From the NCBI RefSeq assembly GCF_900111585.1, contig NZ_FOHI01000003.1, positions 1 to 64,000 of the forward strand: a DNA stretch of 64,000 nt, given 5' to 3'. The notes under the pieces were generated by a model. That model was given only the letters and a program-made list of their open reading frames with translations, ran no database searches and was not told where the DNA came from. This document shows, piece after piece, positions 54,633 through 64,000 of this stretch. Made by a program: the position numbers and the translations under genes. Each line of letters opens with the position of its first letter. Within the stretch, counting starts at the first letter, position 1. The DNA comes from Nitrosospira multiformis (GTDB lineage: Bacteria; Pseudomonadota; Gammaproteobacteria; Burkholderiales; Nitrosomonadaceae).

Positions 54633-55736
54633 ATGAGCCGATACCGGGCCATCATCACTAACGGCGTAAGGAATTTTCATCCTGCCTACTTCGCCATGGT
54701 GATGGCAACCGGCATCGTATCTCTTGCCTTTGAAGCGATGGGTTTTTCCCCCATAGCAAAGGCGCTCTTCGTGCTGAATCTGATTTTATATCTGGCCTTG
54801 TGCATCGTCCTCGTCGCGAGGATGGCATTTTTCCTGCCGGATCTGAAGGCGGATTTTCTGACGCTGCGACGCGCCTGGCTGTTTCTGACGTTCGTGGTGG
54901 GAACCAATACGGTGGGCATGCAACTGTTTGTCTTCGAGCATGCCACTGTGCTGGCAGCGTCACTTTGGCTAGTGGCGTTGATGGGCTGGTTCATATGTAT
55001 TTACTCCGTTGTCGTCAATCTCGTCTCCGCGCGCTCGAAACCCATCCAAGAAATCGTGAGCGGTGCGACGCTGCTGGTTGCAGTGGGTACGGTCTCAGTT
55101 GCCCTGCTTGCGACTCATCTGCTCGAGGCAATGGCAACACCGCCTGGTTACGTTTACTTTGCAGTGGGTGCGTTCTGGACTTTCGGATTCCTCCTGTACC
55201 TGGTGATTATGTCGCTGGTAACCTATTGCCTGTTTTTCAGACGGTTCGAACTCGCGGACTGGGACGCTCCTTACTGGATCTGCATGGGGGCCGCCGCAAT
55301 CACTACATTGGCAGGTGCGGACTTTGTCACGCATTTGCCCCTCCTCCCCGAATGGAACGGTATACGGGAGTGTGCATTATGGATGACCCTGTTCGCCTGG
55401 GTTGTCGGCACATTGTGGATTCCCTATCAGGTAATCATGGATATCCGTAAATTCACGCGTGTCGGAATCACTGGCCCCGTACCGCTGTGCGTTAAAGTTT
55501 TTCCCTGGTCCCGGCTGGCATTGGGCCGGCAATATCAGGTTTATGATCCTCCGGCATGGAGCAGAGTTTTTCCGATGGGAATGTACACAGCCTGCACGCT
55601 TGCCCTGGCGAAAGCGGCGGAGGATGAATCCCTGGCGGTTATTCCGCACTATTGGGGTTGGTTCGCATTGCTGATATGGGCGCTGACATTGATGGGCACG
55701 CTACGTTCCCTTATTGGCGCATTCGTGTCCGAGTGA
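54633..55736 (+). CDS. TDT-family transporter (tellurite-resistance/dicarboxylate type)
   Basis: 367 residues with ten hydrophobic segments of the TehA/Mae1 family. Visible pattern: HPAYFAMVMATGIVSLAF near the N-terminus, GTNTVGMQLFVF, and WIPYQVIMDIRK. Relatives export sulfite or take up C4-dicarboxylates. The function here is open. It lies 29 bases after the permease, so possibly cotranscribed, although no functional link is obvious. Confidence 0.85.
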   Translation: MSRYRAIITNGVRNFHPAYFAMVMATGIVSLAFEAMGFSPIAKALFVLNLILYLALCIVLVARMAFFLPDLKADFLTLRRAWLFLTFVVGTNTVGMQLFVFEHATVLAASLWLVALMGWFICIYSVVVNLVSARSKPIQEIVSGATLLVAVGTVSVALLATHLLEAMATPPGYVYFAVGAFWTFGFLLYLVIMSLVTYCLFFRRFELADWDAPYWICMGAAAITTLAGADFVTHLPLLPEWNGIRECALWMTLFAWVVGTLWIPYQVIMDIRKFTRVGITGPVPLCVKVFPWSRLALGRQYQVYDPPAWSRVFPMGMYTACTLALAKAAEDESLAVIPHYWGWFALLIWALTLMGTLRSLIGAFVSE

Positions 55737-55951
55737 AAGCGGATTGCATCAACCAGGGGCGCAAAGATGCCCGCAAAACCCATCAGTGCTGTTAAGGCCA
55801 ATGGTATAAACCGGATTCAGCCTTGGTTGATCAAATACCCGTGTTCATACCGCTTTCTACAATTCTCAGGCCGGTTTGGTGAAATATCCGGGCTAAGGAT
55901 TCAGCCGGGCTGGATTATGCGGCATAATTCACCCTTTTCAGCTCTTCTGGA

Positions 55952-56494
55952 ATGAATCCTGCCCAGCTATCGGACTGGCATCCTGCACCCTCCTCCATGT
56001 CGCCCCGCGTCCGGGGCTGGTTGCAAAATCGTGGCTCTCTTACCCAGCTTATTCAACGCCGCTGCTGCGGTGAGTTCAGCGTCAAGCCAGTGTTCCAGTC
56101 GTTGGCAACGGTCTGCGACGATGAACTGGGCGTAATGAATTTACGGCGGGATGAACTGGCCCTGGTGCGGGAAGTGTATTTATATTGCGGCGAGACGCCG
56201 GTCGTCTTTGCCCATTCCGTGGTGGCACGGAAAGATTTGCGCGGTGCATGGCGCAGTCTGATTGGACTTGGCAACAAGTCGCTGGGGACAGTATTATTTA
56301 CCAATCCTATCGTCAAGCGTACACCGCTCCGCTTCAAGAAGTTGACTGCGGCTCACCCGCTTTTCATCCGCGCCTGCCGCAAATTGCGGGGACAGCCGGG
56401 GAATCTGTGGGCGCGTCGCTCTCTATTCACGCTGCATGGCCAGTCCATATTGGTTACCGAAGTATTCCTTCCTTCCATCCTGGAGCTTGCGTGA
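55952..56494 (+). CDS. ubiC: chorismate pyruvate-lyase
   Basis: First committed step of ubiquinone synthesis: chorismate to 4-hydroxybenzoate and pyruvate. 180 residues with [48 protein letters not shown] and a late [17 protein letters not shown]. Stops inside the GTGA that starts ubiA. The cluster ubiC-ubiA-ubiD makes the early ubiquinone precursor. Confidence 0.93.
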   Translation: MNPAQLSDWHPAPSSMSPRVRGWLQNRGSLTQLIQRRCCGEFSVKPVFQSLATVCDDELGVMNLRRDELALVREVYLYCGETPVVFAHSVVARKDLRGAWRSLIGLGNKSLGTVLFTNPIVKRTPLRFKKLTAAHPLFIRACRKLRGQPGNLWARRSLFTLHGQSILVTEVFLPSILELA

Positions 56495-57363
56495 CACTCA
56501 CTCAACGTCTCGTGCATTACGAAAAGCTGATGCGGCTGGACAAGCCCATCGGCATTCTGCTGTTGCTGTGGCCCACGTTGTGGGGCTTGTGGCTGGCAGC
56601 GGAAGGTGTGCCACGGCTGGATATCCTGTTGATATTCGTGCTGGGCACGGTGCTGATGCGCTCCGCCGGTTGTGTCGTCAACGACTATGCCGATCGCGAT
56701 CTCGATGGACATGTCGAGCGCACCCGAAATCGTCCCCTAGCGGTTGGAGCGGTGAGCACCAGGGAGGCGCTCCTGCTTGCAGCGGGTTTGAGCCTCGTGG
56801 CGTTCCTGCTGATCCAGCCGCTGAACCGGCTTACCATCGAGCTATCGTTTGTTGCCCTGTTCCTCGCCGAGAGCTACCCTTTCACCAAGCGGTTTTTCGC
56901 CATGCCGCAAGCTTATCTTGGCATCGCCTTCAGCTTTGGCATCCCCATGGCATTCGCCGCCCAGACCGGGGAAGTGCCCTTCATCGCCTGGTTCCTGATG
57001 GGTGCAAACCTGTTGTGGGTGGTCGCGTACGATACCGAATATGCGATGGTGGACAAGGTGGACGATCTCAGGATTGGCATCAAGACTTCCGCCATCACGT
57101 TCGGACGTTTCGATGTCGTCGGTGTGATGTTGTGCCATGTGGCTTTCCTCGCGGGCATGGTTACCATCGGCCTGGTACAGAATCTCGGCGTCATTTATTA
57201 CATTGGTCTTGCGACAGCGCTGGGGCTGATCCTGTATCAATACGGTCTGATCCAAGACCGCGACCGCACCCGCTGTTTCAAAGCTTTTCTTCACAACAAC
57301 TGGGTAGGCGCAACGATATTTGCCGGTATCGCGCTGGATTACCTGGCAAGGGCGGCTTATTGA
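56491..57363 (+). CDS. ubiA: 4-hydroxybenzoate polyprenyltransferase
   Basis: Adds the polyprenyl chain to 4-hydroxybenzoate in the inner membrane. From GTG 56491 it has 290 residues, eight or nine hydrophobic segments, and both Asp-rich motifs: [15 protein letters not shown] and [15 protein letters not shown]. The GTG overlaps the ubiC stop (GTGA); a longer frame to 56185 is antisense-type read-through of ubiC and is not likely. 38 bases before ubiD. Confidence 0.95.
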   Translation: MTLTQRLVHYEKLMRLDKPIGILLLLWPTLWGLWLAAEGVPRLDILLIFVLGTVLMRSAGCVVNDYADRDLDGHVERTRNRPLAVGAVSTREALLLAAGLSLVAFLLIQPLNRLTIELSFVALFLAESYPFTKRFFAMPQAYLGIAFSFGIPMAFAAQTGEVPFIAWFLMGANLLWVVAYDTEYAMVDKVDDLRIGIKTSAITFGRFDVVGVMLCHVAFLAGMVTIGLVQNLGVIYYIGLATALGLILYQYGLIQDRDRTRCFKAFLHNNWVGATIFAGIALDYLARAAY

Positions 57364-57400
57364 TGCACCGGGGCCGGGACCCGAAACGTAAAGGGCGTAA

Positions 57401-58864
57401 ATGAAGTACAAGGACCTGCGCGATTTTCTGGCGCAACTGGAAAAACAGGGCGAGCTCAAACGCGTAGCAGTCGAAGTCGATGCCAATCTGGAAATGACGG
57501 AAATCTGCGACCGCCTGCTGAAATCGGGCGGTCCGGCCGTGCTGTTCGAAAAACCTAAGGGACATGCCATTCCTGTGCTGGGAAATCTGTTCGGCACGCC
57601 AAAGCGTGTCGCGATGGGGATGGGGCAGGATTCGGTCGAGGCGCTGCGTGAGGTGGGCAAACTCCTCGCCTATCTGAAAGAACCCGATCCCCCCAAAGGC
57701 TTGAAAGACGCATGGGAGAAATTGCCCGTGCTGAAACAGGTGTTCAATATGGCGCCGAAGGAGCTCTCAAAGGCGGCCTGTCAGGAAATCGTCTGGGAAG
57801 GCAAGGACGTGGACCTCGGCAAGCTGCCGATCCAGACTTGTTGGCCGGGTGACGCGGGCCCGTTGATCACCTGGGGGTTGACCGTTACCAAAGGGCCCCA
57901 CAAGACCCGCCAAAATCTCGGTATTTATCGCCAACAGGTAATCGCGCCCGACAAAGTCATCATGCGCTGGCTCGCGCACCGTGGCGGCGCGCTGGATTTT
58001 CGCGACTTCACTCTCACTAATCCGGGACAACCCTATCCAATTGCAGTAGCCCTGGGGGCGGACCCGGCGACCATACTCGGCGCCGTCACACCCGTGCCGG
58101 ATAGTTTGAGCGAGTACCAGTTTGCCGGACTGCTGCGCGGCGCCAAAACCGAAATCGTCAAATGCCTGACGCACGATTTGCAGGTTCCGGCGAGTGCCGA
58201 GATCGTGTTGGAAGGATATATCCATCCCGACGAGACAGCAGTGGAAGGTCCTTTCGGCGACCACACAGGCTACTACAACGAACAGGAAACCTTCCCGGTA
58301 TTCACCATCGAGCGCATCACCATGCGCCGCGATCCGATATACCACTCCACCTACACCGGCAAGCCCCCGGACGAGCCGGCGATTCTCGGCGTGGCGCTCA
58401 ATGAAGTATTCGTTCCCCTGCTGCAGAAGCAGTTCACCGAAATCGTCGATTTCTACCTGCCGCCGGAAGGCTGCTCCTACCGCATGGCGGTAGTGAGCAT
58501 GAAAAAGCAGTACGCCGGCCACGCCAAGCGCGTCATGTTCGGCGTATGGAGTTTCCTGCGGCAATTCATGTACACCAAATTCATTATCGTCACCGATGAT
58601 GACGTCAATATCCGTGACTGGAAGGAAGTCATCTGGGCCATCACCACGCGGGTTGACCCCGCGCGGGACACGCTGATCGTCGAAAACACCCCCATCGACT
58701 ATCTCGACTTCGCCAGCCCTGTATCCGGGCTAGGTGGAAAAATGGGATTGGATGCCACCAATAAATGGCCGGGCGAAACCAGCCGCGAATGGGGGACACC
58801 GATTGTGATGGATGATGAGGTGAAGGCGAGGGTGGATGAGATGTGGAAGGAATTGGACTTGTGA
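57401..58864 (+). CDS. ubiD: 3-polyprenyl-4-hydroxybenzoate decarboxylase
   Basis: Decarboxylates the UbiA product with prenylated FMN, which UbiX supplies; ubiX is not in the window. 487 residues of the UbiD family: [66 protein letters not shown], and [19 protein letters not shown]. Full length. Last gene of the ubi cluster. Confidence 0.96.
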   Translation: MKYKDLRDFLAQLEKQGELKRVAVEVDANLEMTEICDRLLKSGGPAVLFEKPKGHAIPVLGNLFGTPKRVAMGMGQDSVEALREVGKLLAYLKEPDPPKGLKDAWEKLPVLKQVFNMAPKELSKAACQEIVWEGKDVDLGKLPIQTCWPGDAGPLITWGLTVTKGPHKTRQNLGIYRQQVIAPDKVIMRWLAHRGGALDFRDFTLTNPGQPYPIAVALGADPATILGAVTPVPDSLSEYQFAGLLRGAKTEIVKCLTHDLQVPASAEIVLEGYIHPDETAVEGPFGDHTGYYNEQETFPVFTIERITMRRDPIYHSTYTGKPPDEPAILGVALNEVFVPLLQKQFTEIVDFYLPPEGCSYRMAVVSMKKQYAGHAKRVMFGVWSFLRQFMYTKFIIVTDDDVNIRDWKEVIWAITTRVDPARDTLIVENTPIDYLDFASPVSGLGGKMGLDATNKWPGETSREWGTPIVMDDEVKARVDEMWKELDL

Positions 58865-59134
58865 AGCTTCCCGCAAATGCGAACTGATCGATCCCGCTAT
58901 TCTCCTCACGAGAAGCGTCTCACTCAATGCCGTTTTCGAAAAACTGGACTCTGCTAAACAGCGATGGTGCGTCAGGACAGCAGAAAGGCACGCCTGAAGC
59001 TTATTAAAACAAAATATGGAGCGAGCACTACATCGATGGGCAAGCTGCTCTGCCGGCTAACGCCGGGCGACACGGAGACTGTCCAGTATTGGCGCTAGGT
59101 ATTACATCAAATCTCATTACAGATTGGGCAGAAT

Positions 59135-59814
59135 ATGAATCAAAAAGCCCCTAACCCAGCCGCGAATTACTCGAACATCTTGGCGGCAAACGTTTCAGAA
59201 CAATCCTTGTCGATCCTCCCTGGCAATTCCAGAATCGCACGGGCAAGATGGCGCCGGAGCACAAACGGCTGAATCGTTACGGGACGATGGAGCTTGACGA
59301 AATCCTGGGTCTGCCAGTACGCGCACTTGCAGAAGATATGGCCCACCTTTATCTATGGGTTCCAAATGCTCTTCTGCCGGAAGGGCTCCAGGTGATGGAA
59401 GCGTGGGGTTTCAAATACAAGAGCAATCTCGTTTGGCACAAGATCCGTAAGGATGGCGGGCCAGACGGCCGGGGCGTGGGTTTCTACTTTCGCAATGTTA
59501 CCGAACTCGTGCTGTTTGGAGTGCGGGGTAAGAATGTTCGCACTTTGGCGCCTGGGCGACGTCAGATCAATTTTCTGGCCACTCGAAAGCGGGAACATTC
59601 GCGAAAGCCCGAGGAAATGTATCAGATCATCGAATCCTGCAGCCCTGGTCCTTACCTGGAATTGTTTGCTCGCGGCACAAGGCCGAATTGGTCAGCCTGG
59701 GGTAACGAGATAGATAACGGCTATGACCCGAAATGGCGAACCTATGGGAATCATTCGCAAGCCGAATTGATTTTCTTTGAGCAAGCCAAGCAGCAGTACT
59801 TAAACCAGAAATAA
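59135..59814 (+). pseudogene. MT-A70-family DNA adenine methyltransferase, N-terminal frameshift
   Basis: The m6A methyltransferase core is complete: catalytic DPPW in TILVDPPWQFQNRTG, then KMAPEHKRLNRYGTM, LYLWVPNALLPEGLQVM, WGFKYKSNLVWHKIRKDG, GVGFYFRNVTELVLFG, REHSRKPEEMYQIIE and LELFARGTR. But the DPPW frame has no usable start: it is closed upstream by TAA at 59152-59154. The natural start ATG 59135 (MNQKAPNP) is in another frame. Adding one C to the three-C run at 59155-59157 joins them (NPSRELLEHLGGKR). The open frame from ATG 59248 starts after DPPW and should be inactive. A stand-alone enzyme of prophage/plasmid type; no restriction partner seen. Confidence 0.82.
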
Positions 59815-59932
59815 CGTTCCGCCATCGCCAGGAGATGAGCATGTATAAGCGCAAGTGATTGAAGCGGGTTTCCAGTCCTACAAGAGGCCGCATCAGTTTT
59901 CTTATGGACAGGATGTATTTGGAGAACAAGCT

Positions 59933-60880
59933 ATGTTAGTTGAGCGTAAGATTTGCCCATCCTGTAACCGAGCGGATTTTGTTCAGTTACACGAAACACC
60001 TTATTCGGACAGGGAGTTGGCTGAGTTTCTGAGCGCCTATTATACAAAGGCTGAACCAATAGCACAGGCAAAAGCCCTCCAAGGAGGAGCATTCGTAATA
60101 CTGGAATGCCGTGCCTGTGGTTTATATTTTCAGCGAGATGTTCCAGATGATGACTTTTCCGCCGAAATTTATGGAAACTGGCTTGGAGAAGATGATCCCT
60201 TGGCTCCCCACAAGCCCCCCATGCCAGTAGCCTATTATTCCCTGATGGCTGCGGAAGTCATGCAGATCATAGTATTTCTGCAGAAAAGAACCGGAACAAA
60301 TCGGCGATTGCGTTTTCTGGACTTTGGTCAAGGTTGGGGATATTGGTCTCAGATGGCTCGTTCCTTTGGGGTCGATGTTTGTGGGATAGAGTTGTCGCCT
60401 AAAAAAGTTGCTTATGCAAAATCAGTTGGTCTCAATATTGTCGAGATAAGTGATCTTGAGCATTGCCAGTTTGATTTTATTAATACAGAGCAAGTAATTG
60501 AGCACGTGGCGGAACCTAGAAGGGTTGTAGAGAGGTTGAAAAAATATCTTGCGCCCGGAGGGGTTATAAAATTAAGTGTCCCGGATGGAAAAGACATGGT
60601 GCAGACCTTAAATTCCTGGAATTGGATGAACAGTCTTGCCCGCCAGGAGGCAATTATGCCCATTCATCCTCTGGAGCATCTGAACTGTTTTACCAGCGAT
60701 TCCTTAACACATATGGCTGAGTTATGCGGCCTGAAACGAATTAGCGTTCCATTAATAACGTGCTATGCCTATTCGACTGATTGGAGTAGCTTGAAACTAA
60801 TTGCAAAGAATATTCTAAGGCCTATTAAACGATTCAAGTTGAATAAAGGGTGCTATGCCCTCTTTTCACACAGGATTTGA
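59933..60880 (+). CDS. zinc-ribbon SAM-dependent methyltransferase
   Basis: 315 residues. An N-terminal zinc-binding pair CPSC ... CRAC (residues 9-66) precedes a class I methyltransferase fold with FLDFGQGWGYWSQMA (SAM motif I), VCGIELSPKKVAYAKS, and QVIEHVAEPRRVVERLKKYLAPGGV. This resembles methyltransferases that modify sugars or polysaccharide precursors, but no glycan cluster is nearby. ATG 59933 has GGAG eight bases upstream; an earlier in-frame GTG at 59855 is less likely. A+T richness differs from the ubi genes, which suggests transfer. Confidence 0.8.
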   Translation: MLVERKICPSCNRADFVQLHETPYSDRELAEFLSAYYTKAEPIAQAKALQGGAFVILECRACGLYFQRDVPDDDFSAEIYGNWLGEDDPLAPHKPPMPVAYYSLMAAEVMQIIVFLQKRTGTNRRLRFLDFGQGWGYWSQMARSFGVDVCGIELSPKKVAYAKSVGLNIVEISDLEHCQFDFINTEQVIEHVAEPRRVVERLKKYLAPGGVIKLSVPDGKDMVQTLNSWNWMNSLARQEAIMPIHPLEHLNCFTSDSLTHMAELCGLKRISVPLITCYAYSTDWSSLKLIAKNILRPIKRFKLNKGCYALFSHRI

Positions 60881-61088
60881 CCTTACTCCAATAAAGCGAC
60901 CGCTCTGCTTTGTCCTGGGAAAGGTTTTAAGGTACGTCTAATTTCATCCTCAACTCTGGGTAAGCAGGATTGATTCCATCCAACTGAAACCCAGCCCTGC
61001 GGGGCCAACTGTTGGGACTCATGGAAAAAATCAGATTGAGTGGCTGGTTCAGACCCGTTTTCCCGAATCCCATTTCATCGCGACATGA

Positions 61089-62540
61089 TTAAAGAACCGG
61101 CGGCACCATCCCCCGATGAAATATCCAGGCAACCCCATAAGCAATCGGAGCGATGATCCCGAACAGGGCAATTGCATAAAGCAGCGCCAGTTTCCCCATT
61201 CCCTTGAGCTTGCTGAAATCGGTTATGGTGCCGATGCTGAGGAAAGTCAGCATGAACATCATGGTACGCATGGAGCCCTCTACCGGCGTGGCAGCCGTAT
61301 GCAGCGTCTTGGCGATTTCGGGTCCCGTGGAGGCTAGCGCAATATAGGAAAACCACACGATCAGGTAGCCCAGCACGAATTTGGGAAACCGGTGCCAGAT
61401 TTCCGAAAGCCCGATTCTGGATTGCGCCGGCCTGCGCTCCACCTTGTATACCCATACCAGGGCCAGCAGAAACGCCCAGACGCCGATGAACACATCGATC
61501 CAGATCTTGGTGGTGAGCGAGGCCATCAGGATCCAGCCTTCCTTCCACACTATGCCATTAGCCTGGGCATTCGCCCGCATCAGTTCATCGAGTATCGCCC
61601 CGGCGGCTGCATCGGCACCATCGGTTTTCACCGTCAGCCCCAGGGCAGACCCGTTGACGATGGGCTGGCCGGGAGCTACGGCAGCATAAAACCCTGGCAG
61701 GATGATGAGCTCGAACATGGCAAAAATCACGACCAGTATCGAGACGACGACGGGAATGACTGGGCGGGCACGGATCGCGCCGGCGGTGGCGATCGCGGCC
61801 GAGACGCCGCAAATGGAAATGCCGGAAGAGAGTACGGCCGAAGCCTCGCGCGACAGCTTGAACCCTTTGCGGGCGAGCGCATAGACGATGGGCCAGAACA
61901 GCATGTAGGCAACAAAGGTGGCCGCGATGCCCGTCAGGACCAGTTCACGAATGAAGCTCGCCGCCTCCATGGACATGACGCCGATCTTGATGCCGAGAAA
62001 CACGATAGCGGTTTTGATGAACCATTCCGGTTTCGCGGCTTCACTCAGAAACGCCGCTGTCCCCTTGAAGAAATTTCCGATAATCAGCCCGATTGCGAGG
62101 GCGAGCAGGTAAGAAAAACCGCCACCAAGAGACAACCCCCAGGATAGGTCATGCTTGGCGAACTCGTGAACAGGTACTTTGAAGTGCGCTTCCTGCCCGA
62201 TGATCCAGACAACCCAGGTCAGCACAAAAAGCACGGTCCATGCGGCGAAGAATCGCTTTACATCGAGCTTCATCGCCCATGCGGCAATGCAGGTCAGCGT
62301 GGTGAATACCAGATAGGTGACCAGCAACGACATGGCGGGATGCAGCGCAACCTTGCCGCTCGGTTTCAACGCCGCCTCGATGGAAAATTTTCCCCATACC
62401 CAAGTGCTGGTTTTCGCCATCCAACCAGTGAGATCCCATCCCCAGAGGGAACTCACGCTTGCAAGAAACATGATCAGCCCCAGCCACACGGCCCACCAAT
62501 CCTCGGTGCTTGCCATCCCGGAATACCATTTTCTGTTCAT
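61089..62540 (-). CDS. putative sulfate exporter family transporter
   Basis: 483 residues with about twelve hydrophobic segments. It belongs to the YeiH-like/UPF0324 family annotated as putative sulfate exporters: KTAIVFLGIKIGVMS, SREASAVLSSGISICGVSAAIATAGAI, a conserved FMLTFLSIGTITDFSKLKG. It differs from short YeiH by an extra N-terminal part of about 140 residues. It is downstream of the DUF5395 gene and a small membrane protein, which form an operon with it. The real substrate is unproven. Confidence 0.85.
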   Translation of the reverse strand: MNRKWYSGMASTEDWWAVWLGLIMFLASVSSLWGWDLTGWMAKTSTWVWGKFSIEAALKPSGKVALHPAMSLLVTYLVFTTLTCIAAWAMKLDVKRFFAAWTVLFVLTWVVWIIGQEAHFKVPVHEFAKHDLSWGLSLGGGFSYLLALAIGLIIGNFFKGTAAFLSEAAKPEWFIKTAIVFLGIKIGVMSMEAASFIRELVLTGIAATFVAYMLFWPIVYALARKGFKLSREASAVLSSGISICGVSAAIATAGAIRARPVIPVVVSILVVIFAMFELIILPGFYAAVAPGQPIVNGSALGLTVKTDGADAAAGAILDELMRANAQANGIVWKEGWILMASLTTKIWIDVFIGVWAFLLALVWVYKVERRPAQSRIGLSEIWHRFPKFVLGYLIVWFSYIALASTGPEIAKTLHTAATPVEGSMRTMMFMLTFLSIGTITDFSKLKGMGKLALLYAIALFGIIAPIAYGVAWIFHRGMVPPVL

Positions 62541-62567
62541 TTCGCTTATCCCCCTTGTTTTTCCTTG

Positions 62568-62846
62568 TTATTGCGCTTTTTGCATGGGTGATTTCAGATC
62601 CAACTGGATGTAGCGATTGAAGTAGTGATAGGCGTATTGCCGTATCCAGGTTGGAATGCAGGTGTAGTCAAAAGCCATGAAAACCATGACCTGATTATTC
62701 TGCTGAAAGAGCTGTCGATCAAGCAGGCATCTCGTCACATCCTGATCCAGTTCGAGCAAGGTCTTTCCGCACGCCTCAAAGCTGGGGTGGTGCGCTATCC
62801 ATCTATGACCGTCGTGCGTCAACCGAACTTCGAGATCGGCTTGCAT
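62568..62846 (-). CDS. DUF5395-like small protein
   Basis: About 92 residues from ATG 62846: MQADLEVRLTHDGHRWIAHH, then TLLELDQDVTRCLLD and FMAFDYTCIPTWIRQYAYHYF. The pattern matches DUF5395, small soluble proteins encoded next to putative sulfate exporters. Function unknown. Upstream frame to 62933 reads through the end of the small membrane protein gene and is not natural. Confidence 0.65.
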   Translation of the reverse strand: MQADLEVRLTHDGHRWIAHHPSFEACGKTLLELDQDVTRCLLDRQLFQQNNQVMVFMAFDYTCIPTWIRQYAYHYFNRYIQLDLKSPMQKAQ

Positions 62847-62851
62847 CCGTC

Positions 62852-63043
62852 TTATTTGGGTAGCAGGAACAAGTCGACCAGCACGCCCAGGATGACAAGC
62901 CCGGCGATGCCGATCCCTATGCTCCACAAACACAGTTGGGTTTCCCAGCTTTCCCAGGGTTCGGGTTCGCCGAGAATGGATTCGCTGGATAAAAGCGTGC
63001 CGACATTTTCAAGAGACTGCTCTTCATTCTTTATATGATCCAT
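62852..63043 (-). CDS. small single-span membrane protein of the exporter operon
   Basis: 63 residues (MDHIKNEEQSLENVG at the N-terminus), one C-terminal hydrophobic segment (LWSIGIGIAGLVILGVLVDLFLL) ending in PK. The ribosome binding site GAGGA is six bases before ATG 63043; ATG 63049 would be too close. First gene of the operon small protein - DUF5395 - exporter, only five bases before the DUF5395 start. It is probably an accessory subunit of the transporter. Confidence 0.65.
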   Translation of the reverse strand: MDHIKNEEQSLENVGTLLSSESILGEPEPWESWETQLCLWSIGIGIAGLVILGVLVDLFLLPK

Positions 63044-63049
63044 TGTCAT

Positions 63050-63567
63050 TCCTCAAATAAAAATGGGTCGCCTCTGATCGATGCGAATGAGATAGCGGTA
63101 GCGGTGCTGAGCGCTGAGTTAATAGCCGCTCATTGATGTTGTCTTCGTGCGCTCCTGGGAGGTGCTTGCCATCGGACTATAGTTTTCCCGAAAATTTCTT
63201 ACAAGTTGTTTGCCAATGATTTTATGTCATAAGTTGGGCGCGAGCTAGAACTGTCTTGAAGGTCAGGAGCCGGGGGCGGTAAGCCGAGTCACTTTGCCTT
63301 AACTGGTCTGAGGTTTGCTACTAACAACTGAGAAGTACTGCAGATTTTGTTGGCACAGGGGTAGGGCACAGGGGCACAGCACGGTTGGTATGGATCGACT
63401 AGCGAAATCTAGCGAAATATATATTCACAATCACTCTGGACGGAACAGATAAGTGATGCGAGTCGTATTCCGGCGCGATTGTCCTTCATGGAAATGGCAT
63501 CAGAAATCCAGCACTGTACTCCACAGTTCGGGTCCCAGAGTTTGAAAACAGGAGCAGGAGCAAGAGC
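63050..63567. other. intergenic region upstream of the exporter operon
   Basis: Contains the operon promoter at 63176-63204 (minus). Further right I see only a short tandem repeat CTAGCGAAAT (twice, near 63399-63418) and GCACAGGGG repeats, no gene. The large leader between promoter and first gene (about 120 bases) shows no obvious hairpin. Confidence 0.4.
63176..63204 (-). promoter_or_regulatory. sigma-70 promoter of the exporter operon
   Basis: On the minus strand TTGTAA (63204-63199), a 17-base spacer, then TATAGT (63181-63176). Transcription should start near 63169, about 120 bases before the first gene. Confidence 0.65.
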
Positions 63568-63777
63568 ATGACCAAGAGAATGAGACGAGATCTCTCAGGG
63601 GGAGGGGGTCAGGTACCCGAGTTGTGCCGCAAGCAAGGAATGAGCGATACCCGTTTTGCTGTCGATCATCTGGCATTTTCCACCGTCCTTGCAGCCTACC
63701 GGGCGGCAACTTTCCCCCGGCAGGCACTCCTGAGCACACTAGAAAGTGCAGTAGCGAAAGCCTTTATGGGCGACTGA
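63568..63777 (+). pseudogene. possible transposase OrfA fragment
   Basis: A 69-codon frame whose short stretch QVPELCRKQGMSDTRF resembles the HTH of IS3-family OrfA (VAELCRKHGISDATF). The rest is not like a transposase. Weak evidence; it could be chance. Confidence 0.25.
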
Positions 63778-63799
63778 AACCATCTGCTGGGTCAGATTT

Positions 63800-64000
63800 T
63801 CAAAGCATGGATTTGCCCTGTTCAAGTATCGTCTCGCACACCTTTTTCACTGCGGAAGCCTTCATGCCCGCCATGCTCAAATCCACGTTCTGGCCCGCAC
63901 TGCCGCTCACGATACCCTGCGCGCCGTTGATATAGTCGGGATTATTTTGAGCGGATTGATCTCCGCCGCCGGTAATCTTTCCCATCAGCTGATCCCTGAC
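63800..64000 (-). CDS. C-terminal part of a hypothetical protein (5' end outside window)
   Basis: The frame is open through the right edge (VRDQL-MGKITGGGDQSAQNN), so the protein may start upstream of the window. An internal ATG lies at 63985. The visible 66 residues are rich in Gly, Ser, Asn, Gln and end ETILEQGKSML. No family recognised. Confidence 0.45.
   Translation of the reverse strand, partial: VRDQLMGKITGGGDQSAQNNPDYINGAQGIVSGSAGQNVDLSMAGMKASAVKKVCETILEQGKSML

Noticed and set aside
55767-55955. 62-codon frame whose stop overlaps the ubiC start
   Set aside because: Composition is not protein-like and no ribosome binding site is visible; the overlap is probably chance.
56436-57404. 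322-codon plus-strand frame overlapping ubiA
   Set aside because: Shifted frame of ubiA, Arg- and His-rich, no motif.
59248-59814. treating the 188-codon MT-A70 frame as an intact gene
   Set aside because: The catalytic DPPW lies upstream of its ATG in the same frame, so the annotated start would remove the active site.

Overview
The window looks like a piece of a betaproteobacterial chromosome. Within that class it best fits an ammonia oxidiser of the Nitrosomonadaceae, probably Nitrosospira-like. That placement is an inference from gene content: the orders ribF-ileS-lspA, hemA-prfA-prmC-grxD, map-glnD and ubiC-ubiA-ubiD, a cytochrome c4, and a CADD-type 4-aminobenzoate synthase of the kind characterised in Nitrosomonas europaea. 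No 16S rRNA or other decisive marker is present.

Layout. 1-8300 is core: an acidic protein tail, a membrane protein, an RhlE helicase, cobalamin adenosyltransferase, then lspA, ileS and ribF on the minus strand, and tRNA-Phe. 8334-13799 is a small, decayed integrative island. It sits in the 3' end of tRNA-Phe, is bounded by a 45/46-base direct repeat, and carries a frameshifted tyrosine integrase, an HTH-SRAP chimera, a RAMA-domain gene, a HigBA-type toxin-antitoxin pair under a perfect 26-base palindrome, and gene fragments. 13800-16364 holds more decayed accessory genes. 16365-21401 is one 1678-codon gene. It joins a MACPF-like pore-forming region, a long helical region with a hydrophobic stretch, a beta-rich segment and a C-terminal region resembling clostridial P-47/TULIP proteins. 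It is the most unusual item here. 21700-24600 holds a PaaK/CapK-like adenylate-forming enzyme, an IS481-type transposase remnant, a Nudix hydrolase and a CsbD-like stress protein.

From 25000 the window is mostly housekeeping. It covers tetrapyrrole synthesis and translation termination (hemA, prfA, prmC, grxD; hemL at 41 kb), the pABA synthase, a metR/metE divergent pair, glnD and map. Then come a SPOR-like protein and cytochrome c4, thiD-thiE-hemL, rubredoxin and glyoxalase I, an MscS channel, a phospholipase D-like protein with an RsmB-like methyltransferase, and purN/purM. Next are hda with an HAD phosphatase, two transporters, and ubiquinone synthesis genes (ubiC, ubiA, ubiD). The last 6 kb is partly accessory: a frameshifted MT-A70 DNA methyltransferase, a zinc-ribbon SAM methyltransferase, a putative sulfate exporter operon with DUF5395 and a small membrane protein, and a partial gene at the edge.

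Five single-base indels in short homopolymers break accessory genes, while I saw none in the core genes. This favours real gene decay over random sequencing error.
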